From: Rhodobiaceae bacterium
GTDB lineage: Bacteria; Pseudomonadota; Alphaproteobacteria; Rhizobiales; JAKPQE01
NCBI GenBank assembly: GCA_028278505.1
Contig: JANQEG010000016.1
Location: 1 to 56,408, forward strand
Reading direction: 5' to 3'
Length of the DNA: 56,408 nt
Part shown: in pieces, positions 1-10,099 of the stretch
Numbering within the stretch: position 1 is the stretch's first letter
Layout: every line of letters starts with the position of its first letter
Made by a program: the position numbers and the translations under genes
Notes under the pieces: generated by a model
The model's database searches: none
What the model saw: only the letters and a program-made list of their open reading frames with translations
What the model was told of the DNA's origin: nothing

Positions 1-1653
1 GACAACGGCATCGGCATGAGCCATGACGAGCTGATCGCCAATCTCGGCACCATCGCCCGCTCCGGCACCCGCGCCTTCATCGATTCGCTCGCCAGCAAGG
101 ACGGCGTCGCCGGAAACGAACTGATCGGCCAGTTCGGCGTCGGCTTCTATGCCGCCTTCATGGTCGCCGACGAGGTCGAGATGGTCAGCCGCCGGGCCGG
201 CAGCGATCAAAGCTGGTGCTGGCGCTCCGACGGCGGCGGCAGCTTCACCATCGAACCGGCCGCCGAGGACGCGATCGCCGGTGGCGGCTCGCGGGTGACG
301 CTGACGCTGAAGGAGGATGCCGCCGACTATGCCGATCCGGCGACGATCGAGCGCATCATCCGCACCTATTCCGCCAACGTTCCAGTGCCGATTGTTCTCA
401 ATGCCGGCGGCGAGAAGGGCGAAAGGCGGCTCGGCGAGGGCGGCGCGCTGTGGCGCCGGCCACAGGCCGAGATCGAGGCCGAAGAATACACCGAATTCTA
501 CCGCCTCGTCGGCGGCCAGTTCGACGAGCCGGCGGTCACCCTCCACTACCGCGCCGAGGGCCGGCACGAATATTCCGTGCTGCTGTTCGTACCGACGATG
601 AAGCCGTTCGACCTTTTCGATCCGGCGCGCAGCGGCCGCATCCGCCTTTATGTCCGCCGCGTCTTCATCACCGATGATGCCGACATCCTGCCCGGCTGGC
701 TGCGCTTCGTGCGCGGCGTCGTCGATTCCGAGGATTTGCCGCTCAACATCTCCCGCGAGATGCTGCAGACCAATCCGATATTGGAGTCGATCACCGCGGC
801 AATCACCAAGCGACTGCTCGGCGAACTGGAAAAGCTTGCCGAAAACGACGCCGAGAAATACCTCACCCTGTGGGCGACCTTCGGCAGCGTGCTGAAGGAA
901 GGGCTTTACGAGGACCCGGACCGCCGCGACGCGCTCTTTGCGCTTGCCCGCTTCAAGACCACTGCGGGCGACGACTTGCGCTCGCTGAAGGACTATGTCG
1001 CCGATCTGAAGGACAACCAGACGAGCATCTACTTTCTGCTCGCCGACACCGAGGCCGCGGCCGCGGCGAGCCCGCATCTGGAGGGTTTTCGTTCGCGCGG
1101 GCTCGAAGTGCTGCTGCTTACTGATCCGGTCGATGCGTTCTGGGTGACGACGGCGCTCGGTTATGACGGCAAGCCGTTCCAGTCGGTGACGCAAGGGGCG
1201 GCCGATCTCGACAAATTCCCGCGCCTCGATGGTTCAGAGGAAAGCGCCGAAAAGCCCAAATCGGAGGTCGCCGCGCTCGCCGCCTTCGTCAGGCAGACGC
1301 TCGGCGACAAGGTCGCCGATGTGCGCCTGTCGACGCGCCTGGCCGACAGCCCGGTGTGTCTGGTGGCCGCCGATTTCGGCCCCGACCGTCAGCTTGAAAA
1401 GCTGCTGCAGCAGCAAAAGGGCGGCATGGCGTCCGCGCCGGTGCTTGAGATCAATCCCGACCACGCGCTGACCACAGCCCTCGTCGCGCGGCTGACGGCG
1501 GCCGGCGAAGACAAGGGCGAAATCGAGGACGCCGCCTGGCTGCTCTACGGCCAGGCTCGCATTCTCGACGGCGACGCCCCCGACGACCCGGCCGATTTCG
1601 GCCGGCGTTTGGGCCGGCTGATGGTGTCGGGGCTGGGGGGAGAGGGGGGATAG
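1..1653 (+). CDS. htpG: Chaperone protein HtpG (Hsp90), 5' end outside window
   Basis: ATP-dependent cytosolic Hsp90 chaperone. The open frame runs from base 1 without a start codon and opens with DNGIGM, the DxGxG ATP-binding motif of the GHKL ATPase domain, so roughly the first 80 residues lie upstream of the window. Further ATPase motifs follow, including the GQFGVGFY segment near residue 45 of the visible part. The middle domain (FDLFDP, YVRRVFITDDAD, RGVVDSEDLPLNISREMLQ) and the C-terminal dimerisation domain (around FGPDRQLEKLL to ARILDGD) are complete, and the stop is at 1651-1653. About 550 residues are visible against about 630 for the family, which fits simple truncation by the window edge. 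GC content and codon use are like the rest of the chromosome, in contrast to the AT-rich island that follows. Confidence 0.97.
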   Translation, partial: DNGIGMSHDELIANLGTIARSGTRAFIDSLASKDGVAGNELIGQFGVGFYAAFMVADEVEMVSRRAGSDQSWCWRSDGGGSFTIEPAAEDAIAGGGSRVTLTLKEDAADYADPATIERIIRTYSANVPVPIVLNAGGEKGERRLGEGGALWRRPQAEIEAEEYTEFYRLVGGQFDEPAVTLHYRAEGRHEYSVLLFVPTMKPFDLFDPARSGRIRLYVRRVFITDDADILPGWLRFVRGVVDSEDLPLNISREMLQTNPILESITAAITKRLLGELEKLAENDAEKYLTLWATFGSVLKEGLYEDPDRRDALFALARFKTTAGDDLRSLKDYVADLKDNQTSIYFLLADTEAAAAASPHLEGFRSRGLEVLLLTDPVDAFWVTTALGYDGKPFQSVTQGAADLDKFPRLDGSEESAEKPKSEVAALAAFVRQTLGDKVADVRLSTRLADSPVCLVAADFGPDRQLEKLLQQQKGGMASAPVLEINPDHALTTALVARLTAAGEDKGEIEDAAWLLYGQARILDGDAPDDPADFGRRLGRLMVSGLGGEGG

Positions 1654-1708
1654 GGTAGAGGATCGACGCAACGGTCCCGCTTGATACCTGTCGTTTCGAT
1701 TGCATTTG

Positions 1709-2317
1709 CTACCAAAGCGACCAGTCCATCTTGCAATCATATTTCCGGAATTCGGAGCAGTCCGCATAGTTGCTGTGGCGCTTGCGTGACCCATCCTTCT
1801 GCTTGACCGTCTTGGACACAAAGCACTCCGTCAAGTGGTGGTCGATCGTGCGTAGGTCGGTGGTCAAGAACTTCGTTTTATCGGGAAAACCCTTGTCTGG
1901 TTCATTCCATTTTCGGCCGAAAAAGTCCTCATCCCATGTGATGCGCATTAAATCACGACCGTAAAAGCGTATTTCCTGACCGTCTTCCTTGCCGTATTTT
2001 AGAATGACTTCATCCTTGTCGGCGGGATTTCTGTGCAGTTCCACATATCTATTGCTTCTGATCAGTACTTTTCCGGCCGCGTCGCGCAACGTCATTGTCG
2101 AGTAGCCGGGATCCTCTTCTGAAGAACGTAAAAAATAGGAGTATGTTATCGTCGCCCCGTTGGGCAGGACGACACAGTCATACCGCCTTGAGATCAAAAC
2201 AAAAGCAATGTACGCTGCGCTCAAGATAATAAGAATTATTAATATCTTGACCGTCTTAATCAGAATCCGGAGCAATAAATTCCTTTTCTTAGCGGGTGAA
2301 TTCGCTTTTCGTCGCAT
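1709..2317 (-). CDS. Membrane-anchored protein of unknown function
   Basis: I do not recognise this family. The 202-residue product begins with a lysine/arginine-rich stretch, then has one strong hydrophobic segment (residues about 15-40, rich in I and L), then about 160 mostly polar residues, probably outside the cytoplasm because positive charges precede the membrane span. The exterior part has four cysteines (RYDC, ECFV, YADC, KYDC) that could form disulfides. The ATG at 2317 is preceded by GAGGG at a suitable distance. An ATG 17 codons upstream lies close to an 88-base repeat and has no ribosome-binding site, so the shorter form is preferred. The gene is AT-rich and lies downstream of the radical SAM cassette on the same strand, separated from it by two palindromic repeats and a remnant. 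A link to the peptide system is possible but unproven. Confidence 0.7.
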   Translation of the reverse strand: MRRKANSPAKKRNLLLRILIKTVKILIILIILSAAYIAFVLISRRYDCVVLPNGATITYSYFLRSSEEDPGYSTMTLRDAAGKVLIRSNRYVELHRNPADKDEVILKYGKEDGQEIRFYGRDLMRITWDEDFFGRKWNEPDKGFPDKTKFLTTDLRTIDHHLTECFVSKTVKQKDGSRKRHSNYADCSEFRKYDCKMDWSLW

Positions 2318-2391
2318 CTTTGAAAACCCTCGCCGAGAAGGCACCGCTCCAATGGTCGACAATGTCATAGAATTGACTGAATGGAAGAACG

Positions 2392-2479
2392 GTAGGGTGC
2401 GATAGCGAAGCGTATCGCACCATTGTCACGGCAGTCCAAACCGGTGCGTTACGCCGCCGGCGCGGCTAACGCACCCTAC
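2392..2479. repeat. 88-base palindromic element, copy 1
   Basis: The element is bounded by a perfect 9-base inverted repeat (GTAGGGTGC at the left, GCACCCTAC at the right). It contains two internal palindromes: GTGCGATA / TATCGCAC near the left end, and GGTGCGTTA / TAACGCACC toward the right. A second copy at 2632-2720 is nearly identical through the core. The structure resembles short non-autonomous (REP- or MITE-like) palindromic units; no transposase is visible. Confidence 0.85.
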
Positions 2480-2484
2480 GTTTG

Positions 2485-2664
2485 CTAAGCAGTTGAATTG
2501 CGATATTTTTCCAGTTCTTGCCTCATGCCTTCTTCGACTATCGGCAGGTTGGTTTCGACGGTTTTCGCAAAAAAATCAATTATAGATTCTTTTACCAGAG
2601 TTCCGGTGGTCGACAATTGCACAACTGGAATGGTGCGGTGCGATAGCGAAGCGTATCGCACCAT
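2485..2664 (-). pseudogene. Small ORF or C-terminal gene remnant between two palindromic elements
   Basis: A 59-codon frame that ends in TAG at 2485. Its last 46 codons read as normal protein (VVQLSTTGTLVKES, then IIDFFAKTVETNLPIVEE, then GMRQELEKYRNSTA), with an amphipathic helical pattern. The first 13 codons, including the only ATG, are read from inside palindromic element copy 2. The simplest reading is that the element replaced or cut off the 5' part of an older gene and left only its C-terminus. The alternative is a genuine small protein that borrows its start from the repeat. No family is recognised. Confidence 0.5.
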
Positions 2665-2720
2665 TGTCTCGGCAGTCCAAACCGGTGCGCTACGCCGCTG
2701 GCGCGGCTAACGCACCCTAC
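2632..2720. repeat. 88-base palindromic element, copy 2
   Basis: Second copy of the element at 2392-2479, in the same orientation. The right end keeps GCACCCTAC, while the left end has diverged to GGTGCGGTGC. The core from GATAGCGAAGCG to GGCTAACGCACC differs from copy 1 at only a few bases. Beyond the element, both copies have TGGTCGACAA a short way to the left (2353-2362 and 2607-2616), so the duplicated unit may extend past the palindrome. It lies just downstream of the radical SAM gene stop. Confidence 0.85.
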
Positions 2721-2743
2721 GCTCGCTTGCAAACTCAGCCATT

Positions 2744-4057
2744 TCAGATTCCAGAAAACAGATCGTCGAGCATCGTTTTCCGCAAGAAATCACAATAAGT
2801 ATCAGATGCTGTGTGTTTGCCTAACTTATGCAGGGGATTTGCCTTACAACCGCCACCGCATAAATATCTGAAATCGCAATCCAGGCAACGATCATTGTTG
2901 TGTTCTACATCCATTGATTGAGCGAAATCGCGAGGCTTTTCATCGAAGAATATTTCATCAACCTCTTGTGAAAAAATATTTCCAAAACTGAATTCGCTCT
3001 TGTGGAACAAGTGACAGGGAAACACATCGCCATTATCGGAAATGCTCAGGTGCACGTCACCTGCATAGCAACCATGTGATCTCTGCCCGATCTGCAACCG
3101 GGAGATGTTCCGGTTCTCATATTGTTCGACCTGCTCATTTATTGAATAAAATTCTTCGCTTGTTATTCTCTCGTCCTGATCATGCATTAGGCCTCTACCC
3201 ATCGGAAGCAACGGTGTATATTTTATTTTAACTCCGTCAGGGATTAGCGAACGAACTGACGAAAAATCACTTAAATTTTCTCGATCTAGAGTCATCTGCA
3301 CTTCCACAATAGTGTTCGATGCATATTTGCTTAAAGCAGATATCGCAGTTAACACCTTTTCAAAATTACCACCGCCGCGCGTTCGAGCATGTGAAGCTTC
3401 GTCAGGCCCATCCAGACTAATTTTCACATATTTAAACAAATCACAAATACGTTGGGCATTGTTTTCGTTTATAAATGTTCCATTGGTGAGAAGATTGTTC
3501 TCCCACCCATTTGCGTACGTAAATTCAACTACTTCAAAGAAATCCGGATGGATCATCGGTTCACCACCCGAGAATGTAATGCAGGCATCGTCGCTGATCA
3601 GTCGTTTTGCGCTTCGAAAAAACGTGACAAATTGTTCTCCAGACCGCTTAATGGATATCTTTGGAGATGAATTTCTGTAGCAATAGGAGCACGATAGATT
3701 GCACTTATTTGTCAGGTGGAGATAAATTGACCTGATCTTTCGCGACTTCCAGTACCCCCGATTATGCCAACGTCCACTTTTCTCGCCGACGTCAAACAAA
3801 TCAACTTCGTATGCCTTATCAAAGAAATCAACTACGGTAGTGCGATCAATTCCATTCTCGGAAGCTATAAACGCAATTTCGCCCACGCTACGCCGGCCGT
3901 CAACCAACTTGACCAGAACCGCTCCAACCGCATTGGTGTACACCCACACAGGAATTGTGGGATTAAACAAAATATATTGATTTCCGCGATTGTATACCCG
4001 GAGTTGACTTACACGACTGATGACAAGTTTATCGCTAAAGTTAGCTTCCGCCACCAC
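2744..4057 (-). CDS. Radical SAM/SPASM peptide maturase with N-terminal PqqD-like domain
   Basis: Predicted S-adenosylmethionine radical enzyme that modifies a ribosomal peptide. Residues about 5-90 resemble the PqqD/RRE fold that binds RiPP leader peptides (ILFNPTIPVWVYTN, DGRRSVGEI). The radical SAM core carries CNLSCSYC (CxxxCxxC, first 4Fe-4S cluster, near residue 120), followed by FSGGEPMIHPDF and the LLTNGTF strand. The C-terminus is a full SPASM domain for auxiliary clusters: a cysteine after GQRSHG, NGDVFPC, then CLDCDFRYLCGGGC (CX2CX5CX3C) and a last Cys in TYCDF. A start at the ATG at 4117 would add residues read antiframe through the precursor tail. The GTG at 4057 or 4054, overlapping the precursor stop by about 15 bases, is more likely and would couple translation to the precursor. 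AT-rich compared with flanking DNA. No dedicated protease or transporter gene is adjacent. Confidence 0.88.
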   Translation of the reverse strand: MVAEANFSDKLVISRVSQLRVYNRGNQYILFNPTIPVWVYTNAVGAVLVKLVDGRRSVGEIAFIASENGIDRTTVVDFFDKAYEVDLFDVGEKSGRWHNRGYWKSRKIRSIYLHLTNKCNLSCSYCYRNSSPKISIKRSGEQFVTFFRSAKRLISDDACITFSGGEPMIHPDFFEVVEFTYANGWENNLLTNGTFINENNAQRICDLFKYVKISLDGPDEASHARTRGGGNFEKVLTAISALSKYASNTIVEVQMTLDRENLSDFSSVRSLIPDGVKIKYTPLLPMGRGLMHDQDERITSEEFYSINEQVEQYENRNISRLQIGQRSHGCYAGDVHLSISDNGDVFPCHLFHKSEFSFGNIFSQEVDEIFFDEKPRDFAQSMDVEHNNDRCLDCDFRYLCGGGCKANPLHKLGKHTASDTYCDFLRKTMLDDLFSGI

Positions 4058-4346
4058 CGCCGCCGCCGCATGACAAAGTCGCCCCACATTCACATTTACA
4101 CTCCCGCCCTGCGGCACTGCGTGACAGGTCGGCAGTAACTACAACCAAAGAGGCTTCCGTGTCCAACTCGATGGTATCGCCGGTTTTCATCGAAAGTGAC
4201 TCAACTGCCGATCCAAAAACGCTTACCGGACTAGAGTCTTTGATTTCCATTTCAAGATCGGAACATTTGTTGTCTTTGAGGAAAGACCGAGCTTTCTCAT
4301 ACCAATCACCCCGGTAATCTCGGCCAACAACTAGGTGCTTTTTCAT
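4041..4346 (-). CDS. Predicted RiPP precursor peptide with Cys-rich poly-glycine tail
   Basis: The 101-residue product has a charged, folded-looking N-terminal region (1-80, from MKKHLVVGRD to SRSAAG) with one Cys at 28. It ends in a short core with Cys at 83, 85, 87 and 93 (RECKCECGATLSC), then seven glycines and a serine. ATG at 4346 is preceded by GGGGGG eight bases upstream, and this start is preferred to an in-frame ATG 21 codons earlier. The gene lies immediately upstream of, and overlaps, a SPASM-type radical SAM gene whose N-terminus looks like a peptide-recognition domain. That arrangement and the Cys/Gly tail make it a likely substrate, possibly acquiring thioether (sactipeptide or ranthipeptide-like) links. 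I do not recognise the leader family. Seen: sequence, order, overlap. Inferred: precursor role and chemistry. Confidence 0.78.
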   Translation of the reverse strand: MKKHLVVGRDYRGDWYEKARSFLKDNKCSDLEMEIKDSSPVSVFGSAVESLSMKTGDTIELDTEASLVVVTADLSRSAAGRECKCECGATLSCGGGGGGGS

Positions 4347-4783
4347 GAATGCGCCCCCCGAATTCAATCTTAAGTTATGATAGCTGTCAGATTTCCGTCT
4401 TTGAGTCAACCTTTGCGTATTGTATCAGTTTAGTTTTTGGAAAACGTGATTCGAATCCACGCCATAAGTTGGGAAGCCCACTTCAAACGCAATGTCAACT
4501 TCGGGCTTGAACAGCTAGGCAAAGCGATAGAAATGAAGGGCAAGTTGACCTCGTACAGATGACGCGGCGCGATTTCGCCCAAGTTCGGAATTGGGCCAAA
4601 ACCGTACCTCAGGCTTTTGCAACCCATTGTCTACCCAACCGCCCAAAGCCGACATTCGCCCCCCCACGGACCGCAAACGCGAAACCACACGCGTCCGAAT
4701 TGTCTGAGAGGGATATTTTCCGCTTCCGCCGGCCGCCCGCAATGCTTCGGGATTCGAGCTCAGACCTGGCGAAACCCCCAGCC
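4347..4783. other. Intergenic stretch with possible promoter and short unassigned frames
   Basis: The part nearest the precursor (4347-4445) is AT-rich and should hold the promoter of the peptide/maturase pair. A 38-codon plus-strand frame at 4446-4562 (GTG start; SWEAHFKRNVNFGLEQLGKA) and an overlapping short minus-strand frame ending near 4433 (PEVDIAFEVGFPTYGVDSNH) both read plausibly as protein. At most one can be real, and neither has a convincing ribosome-binding site. They may be debris of a gene at the island edge. From about 4600 base composition returns to that of the chromosome. Nothing else is recognised. Confidence 0.4.
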
Positions 4784-5539
4784 CTACCCACCGACCCCCT
4801 TGGCGACGGCGGCGCCGATTATGGCGCCGGGCAGGCCGTTGTCCATGCGCTGCAGCAGCACCACGCAGCCGTCGACGTCGTCCTTCATGATCTCCGCCTT
4901 GGGCAGCGAGGTGGAAAAGGCTTCGCCCTTCCACATGCCGATCGGCTGGATCGAGCGAACGACGTGGTAGTAGGTGACGGTCCGGCCGCGGTTCTCGCCG
5001 CGGGCGATCTCCACCGGCACCTGGCGCCGATAGGTGACGAGCCACACCGTGACTTCGCCTGCCGGCGGCGGTCCCGCGGCAACGGAAATCGACAGGCTGT
5101 TGTCGCCGGCGGCGATGTCGATCGGCACTGACGGCGCCTCGCCGCCGCGCGCCTGGCGGCCGATCTCGGCGGCGACCGTGGCCCGCTGGCCGCCGACCGC
5201 ATGGGTGCGGCCGTTGATCATCATCTGCGGCGTATATACCGACCGTTCGCCGCGGCCATGGGCGTAGCCCCAGTGCCGGTCGGTGTTGATCTCGGTGGCG
5301 AGCGTGTCGGTCCAGCCGAGATAGTCCCACAGCCGCACCGAATAAGAGAGTGCGACCAGGCTCGGATCCTCGGTGAGCTCGCCGAGATGGACATCGGCCG
5401 GCGGACAGTCCGAGCAGCCTTGGCTGGTGAAAAGCTCCACGACCGCGCGCGGCGGCTCGGCCGCAGTCGCGGCCGCAGCACTGAGCGTCAGCGCGGCGGC
5501 AAAGCCAAGAGCGAAGATCGGCGTGCGAAACATGTCCAT
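4784..5539 (-). CDS. DUF1223 family secreted thioredoxin-like protein
   Basis: Exported protein of the DUF1223 family, whose members have a thioredoxin-like fold; substrate unknown. The product begins with a signal peptide (hydrophobic FALGFAAALTLSAAAATAA, cleavage near AAEPP), followed directly by VVELFTSQGCSDCPPAD with a CxxC motif, and later the family's YTPQMMINGR segment. The C-terminal half is beta-rich (VTVWLVTYRR, GRTVTYYHVV). About 250 residues is usual for the family. ATG at 5539 puts a normal signal peptide at the N-terminus; an ATG six codons earlier is an alternative. The gene is on the same strand as acnA and downstream of it, a neighbourhood common in Hyphomicrobiales, but the repeat-bearing gap makes cotranscription doubtful. 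Confidence 0.88.
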   Translation of the reverse strand: MDMFRTPIFALGFAAALTLSAAAATAAEPPRAVVELFTSQGCSDCPPADVHLGELTEDPSLVALSYSVRLWDYLGWTDTLATEINTDRHWGYAHGRGERSVYTPQMMINGRTHAVGGQRATVAAEIGRQARGGEAPSVPIDIAAGDNSLSISVAAGPPPAGEVTVWLVTYRRQVPVEIARGENRGRTVTYYHVVRSIQPIGMWKGEAFSTSLPKAEIMKDDVDGCVVLLQRMDNGLPGAIIGAAVAKGVGG

Positions 5540-5697
5540 CGCATTTTCCAGTGGCATCCGGCGCAGAGCTTAGGAGACGGGCCGATCACAAGCCACTCAC
5601 TTCAGGGTGAAACACACGCGAATGCGCGCCGCCCTCAAACGAAAAGACACAATTGTCATCGCCATGTCGGATGTGCGGACCAAATGGCGCTTTCGCC

Positions 5698-5809
5698 CCC
5701 TCACCCTGTCGCTCTCCCCGCCGGGGAGAGGGGACGTAAACCGCGACACCTTGAAAGACTTCACCTTTCCCCGCTGGGGAGAGGTCGGCCCGAAGGGCCG
5801 GGTGAGGGG
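5698..5809. repeat. RIME-like palindromic intergenic repeat
   Basis: Lies in the 5540-5895 gap, which holds no gene. It begins with CCTCACCCTGTCGCTCTCCC and ends with its partial inverse GGCCGGGTGAGGGG. Two internal CTCCCC / GGGGAG palindromes sit between, with a GGCCCGAAGGGCC hairpin near the right end. The form matches the mosaic intergenic elements common in rhizobial-type genomes. Related G/C-rich units occur at 12899-13118 and 40971-41119. Confidence 0.7.
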
Positions 5810-5895
5810 TATAGGGCAGTTGTCGACGCTCTTAAGATAACCCGCGATTCAAAACGGCAACGACCAGTGCCTATAAATGTCGTGCAGTGTGGCCC

Positions 5896-8586
<2,691 letters not shown>

Positions 8587-8825
8587 GGTCGGCGACCTCC
8601 GATCTGCGGCGAACCGTCCCGTGTCCGGCAGGATGTCGACGGTTCCCAGGGGCCCGCGGCGGCGGATGGGCGCTTCATATTGGTTCTTGATGCCGCGGCA
8701 ATTGGCTTGCCGGCCCTATATCGGATTTCGTAAAGCGGTGCCAGCGGAACCGGCGTCGCAATTTCCGTCATCGGATGATATGACCGCCGCCGAATCGACG
8801 ATCCCTGCGGCAACGGGAACAGTTT

Positions 8826-9431
8826 ATGCGCCTGACCGGCACCGATCTGACCTGCGAGCGCGGCGGCCGCCCCGTCTTTGCCGGGCTTTCGTTTGCGCTC
8901 GACGGCGGCGCGGCGCTGGTGGTGACCGGTCCGAACGGCACCGGCAAGTCGAGCCTCTTGCGCATGATCGCCGGGCTTGTGCGCGTCGCCGGCGGCCGCC
9001 TCGCCCTCGATGGCGGCGATCCCGAGCTCACCGTCGGCGAGCAGGCGCACTATTTCGGCCATCTCGACGCGCTGAAACCGTCCCTGACCGTGCTGGAAAA
9101 CCTGCAGTTTTGGCGCGCCTTTTTCGGGCCCGGCAAACGCGAGCCGCTCGATGCGTTGGAAGTCGTCGGCATCGACCATATCGCCGACCTGCCGGCCGCC
9201 TATCTCTCCGCCGGCCAGCAGCGCCGGCTGTCGCTGGCGCGGCTGCTGGTCTCCGAGCGCCCCTTATGGCTGCTCGACGAGCCGACCTCGGCGCTCGATC
9301 GCGCCTCCGAAAGCCGCTTGACTGAGCTGATGAACGCCCACACCGCTGGCGGCGGCCTGATCCTTGCCGCCACCCATGCGCCGCTCGCCCTCGACAATGC
9401 CAGCGAGCTCACGCTCGGAGACGTGAAATGA
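8826..9431 (+). CDS. ccmA: Heme exporter ATP-binding protein CcmA
   Basis: ATPase subunit of the CcmABCD complex, which releases holo-CcmE during cytochrome c maturation. The 201 residues contain Walker A ([12 protein letters not shown], near 38), a Q-loop region ([18 protein letters not shown]), the signature [13 protein letters not shown] (near 127) and Walker B ([12 protein letters not shown]). The stop overlaps the ccmB start (ATGA, 9428-9431), so the two are translationally coupled. Needed here for the c-type cytochromes SoxX and SoxA encoded 18 kb away. Confidence 0.97.
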   Translation: MRLTGTDLTCERGGRPVFAGLSFALDGGAALVVTGPNGTGKSSLLRMIAGLVRVAGGRLALDGGDPELTVGEQAHYFGHLDALKPSLTVLENLQFWRAFFGPGKREPLDALEVVGIDHIADLPAAYLSAGQQRRLSLARLLVSERPLWLLDEPTSALDRASESRLTELMNAHTAGGGLILAATHAPLALDNASELTLGDVK

Positions 9432-10099
9432 GTGGTCCTTACGGCGCGCTGTTCATACGCGAAATCCGCCTCGCCGTCCGCATCGGCGGCGGCGCGTTGA
9501 TGGGCGTGCTGTTCTTCCTGATCGTCGTCACCGTGATCCCGTTCGGCGTCGGGCCGGACCTCAACCTGTTGTCGCGCATCGGCCCGGCGATCCTGTGGAT
9601 CGGCGCCCTCCTGGCGACGTTGCTTGCGCTCGACCGGCTTTTTCAGGCCGACCGCGAGGACGGCTCGCTCGACCTCCTGTTGATGGGCGGCCACCCGCTG
9701 GAACTGGTGGTGATCGTCAAATGCCTCGCCCACTGGACCGCGACCGGGCTGCCGCTGGTGATCGCCACGCCGCTTTTCGCCGTCTTCGTCAACCTGCAGC
9801 CGGTGCAGATCGCCGCCGTCGTCGCCACGCTCGTCGTCGGCACGCCGGCGCTCACCTTCATCGGTGCCACCGGCGCGGCACTGACGGTGGCAATGCGGCG
9901 CGGCGGCCTCCTCCTGGCGATCCTGGTGCTGCCGCTGACGATCCCGGTGCTGATTTTCGGGGTCAGCGCCGCCAATGCGGTCGTCACCGAGCCGACGCCG
10001 TTCATGACGCCGTTCCTCTATCTGTGCGCGGTCTCGCTGATCGCTTCCGTTGTCGGTCCGGTCGCCGCCGCCGCCGCCCTGCGCCAGGCGCTCGACTGA
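9428..10099 (+). CDS. ccmB: Heme exporter membrane protein CcmB
   Basis: Integral membrane partner of CcmA. The 223 residues form about six hydrophobic segments. The family's N-terminal cytoplasmic portion ([14 protein letters not shown]) and [29 protein letters not shown] are present, together with the [14 protein letters not shown] stretch between spans one and three. The gene overlaps ccmA by four bases. It is followed by a 631-base gap before ccmC, whereas in many relatives ccmC follows directly. Confidence 0.97.
   Translation: MSGPYGALFIREIRLAVRIGGGALMGVLFFLIVVTVIPFGVGPDLNLLSRIGPAILWIGALLATLLALDRLFQADREDGSLDLLLMGGHPLELVVIVKCLAHWTATGLPLVIATPLFAVFVNLQPVQIAAVVATLVVGTPALTFIGATGAALTVAMRRGGLLLAILVLPLTIPVLIFGVSAANAVVTEPTPFMTPFLYLCAVSLIASVVGPVAAAAALRQALD

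Noticed and set aside
2392-2720. Terminal inverted repeats considered as an insertion sequence
   Set aside because: The units are only about 88 bases and encode no transposase; they are better described as palindromic repeats.
4425-4465. T-arm-like sequence CGTGGATTCGAATCACG on the minus strand, suggesting a tRNA
   Set aside because: The stem is short and imperfect, and no matching acceptor, D-arm or anticodon arm is found at the proper distance.
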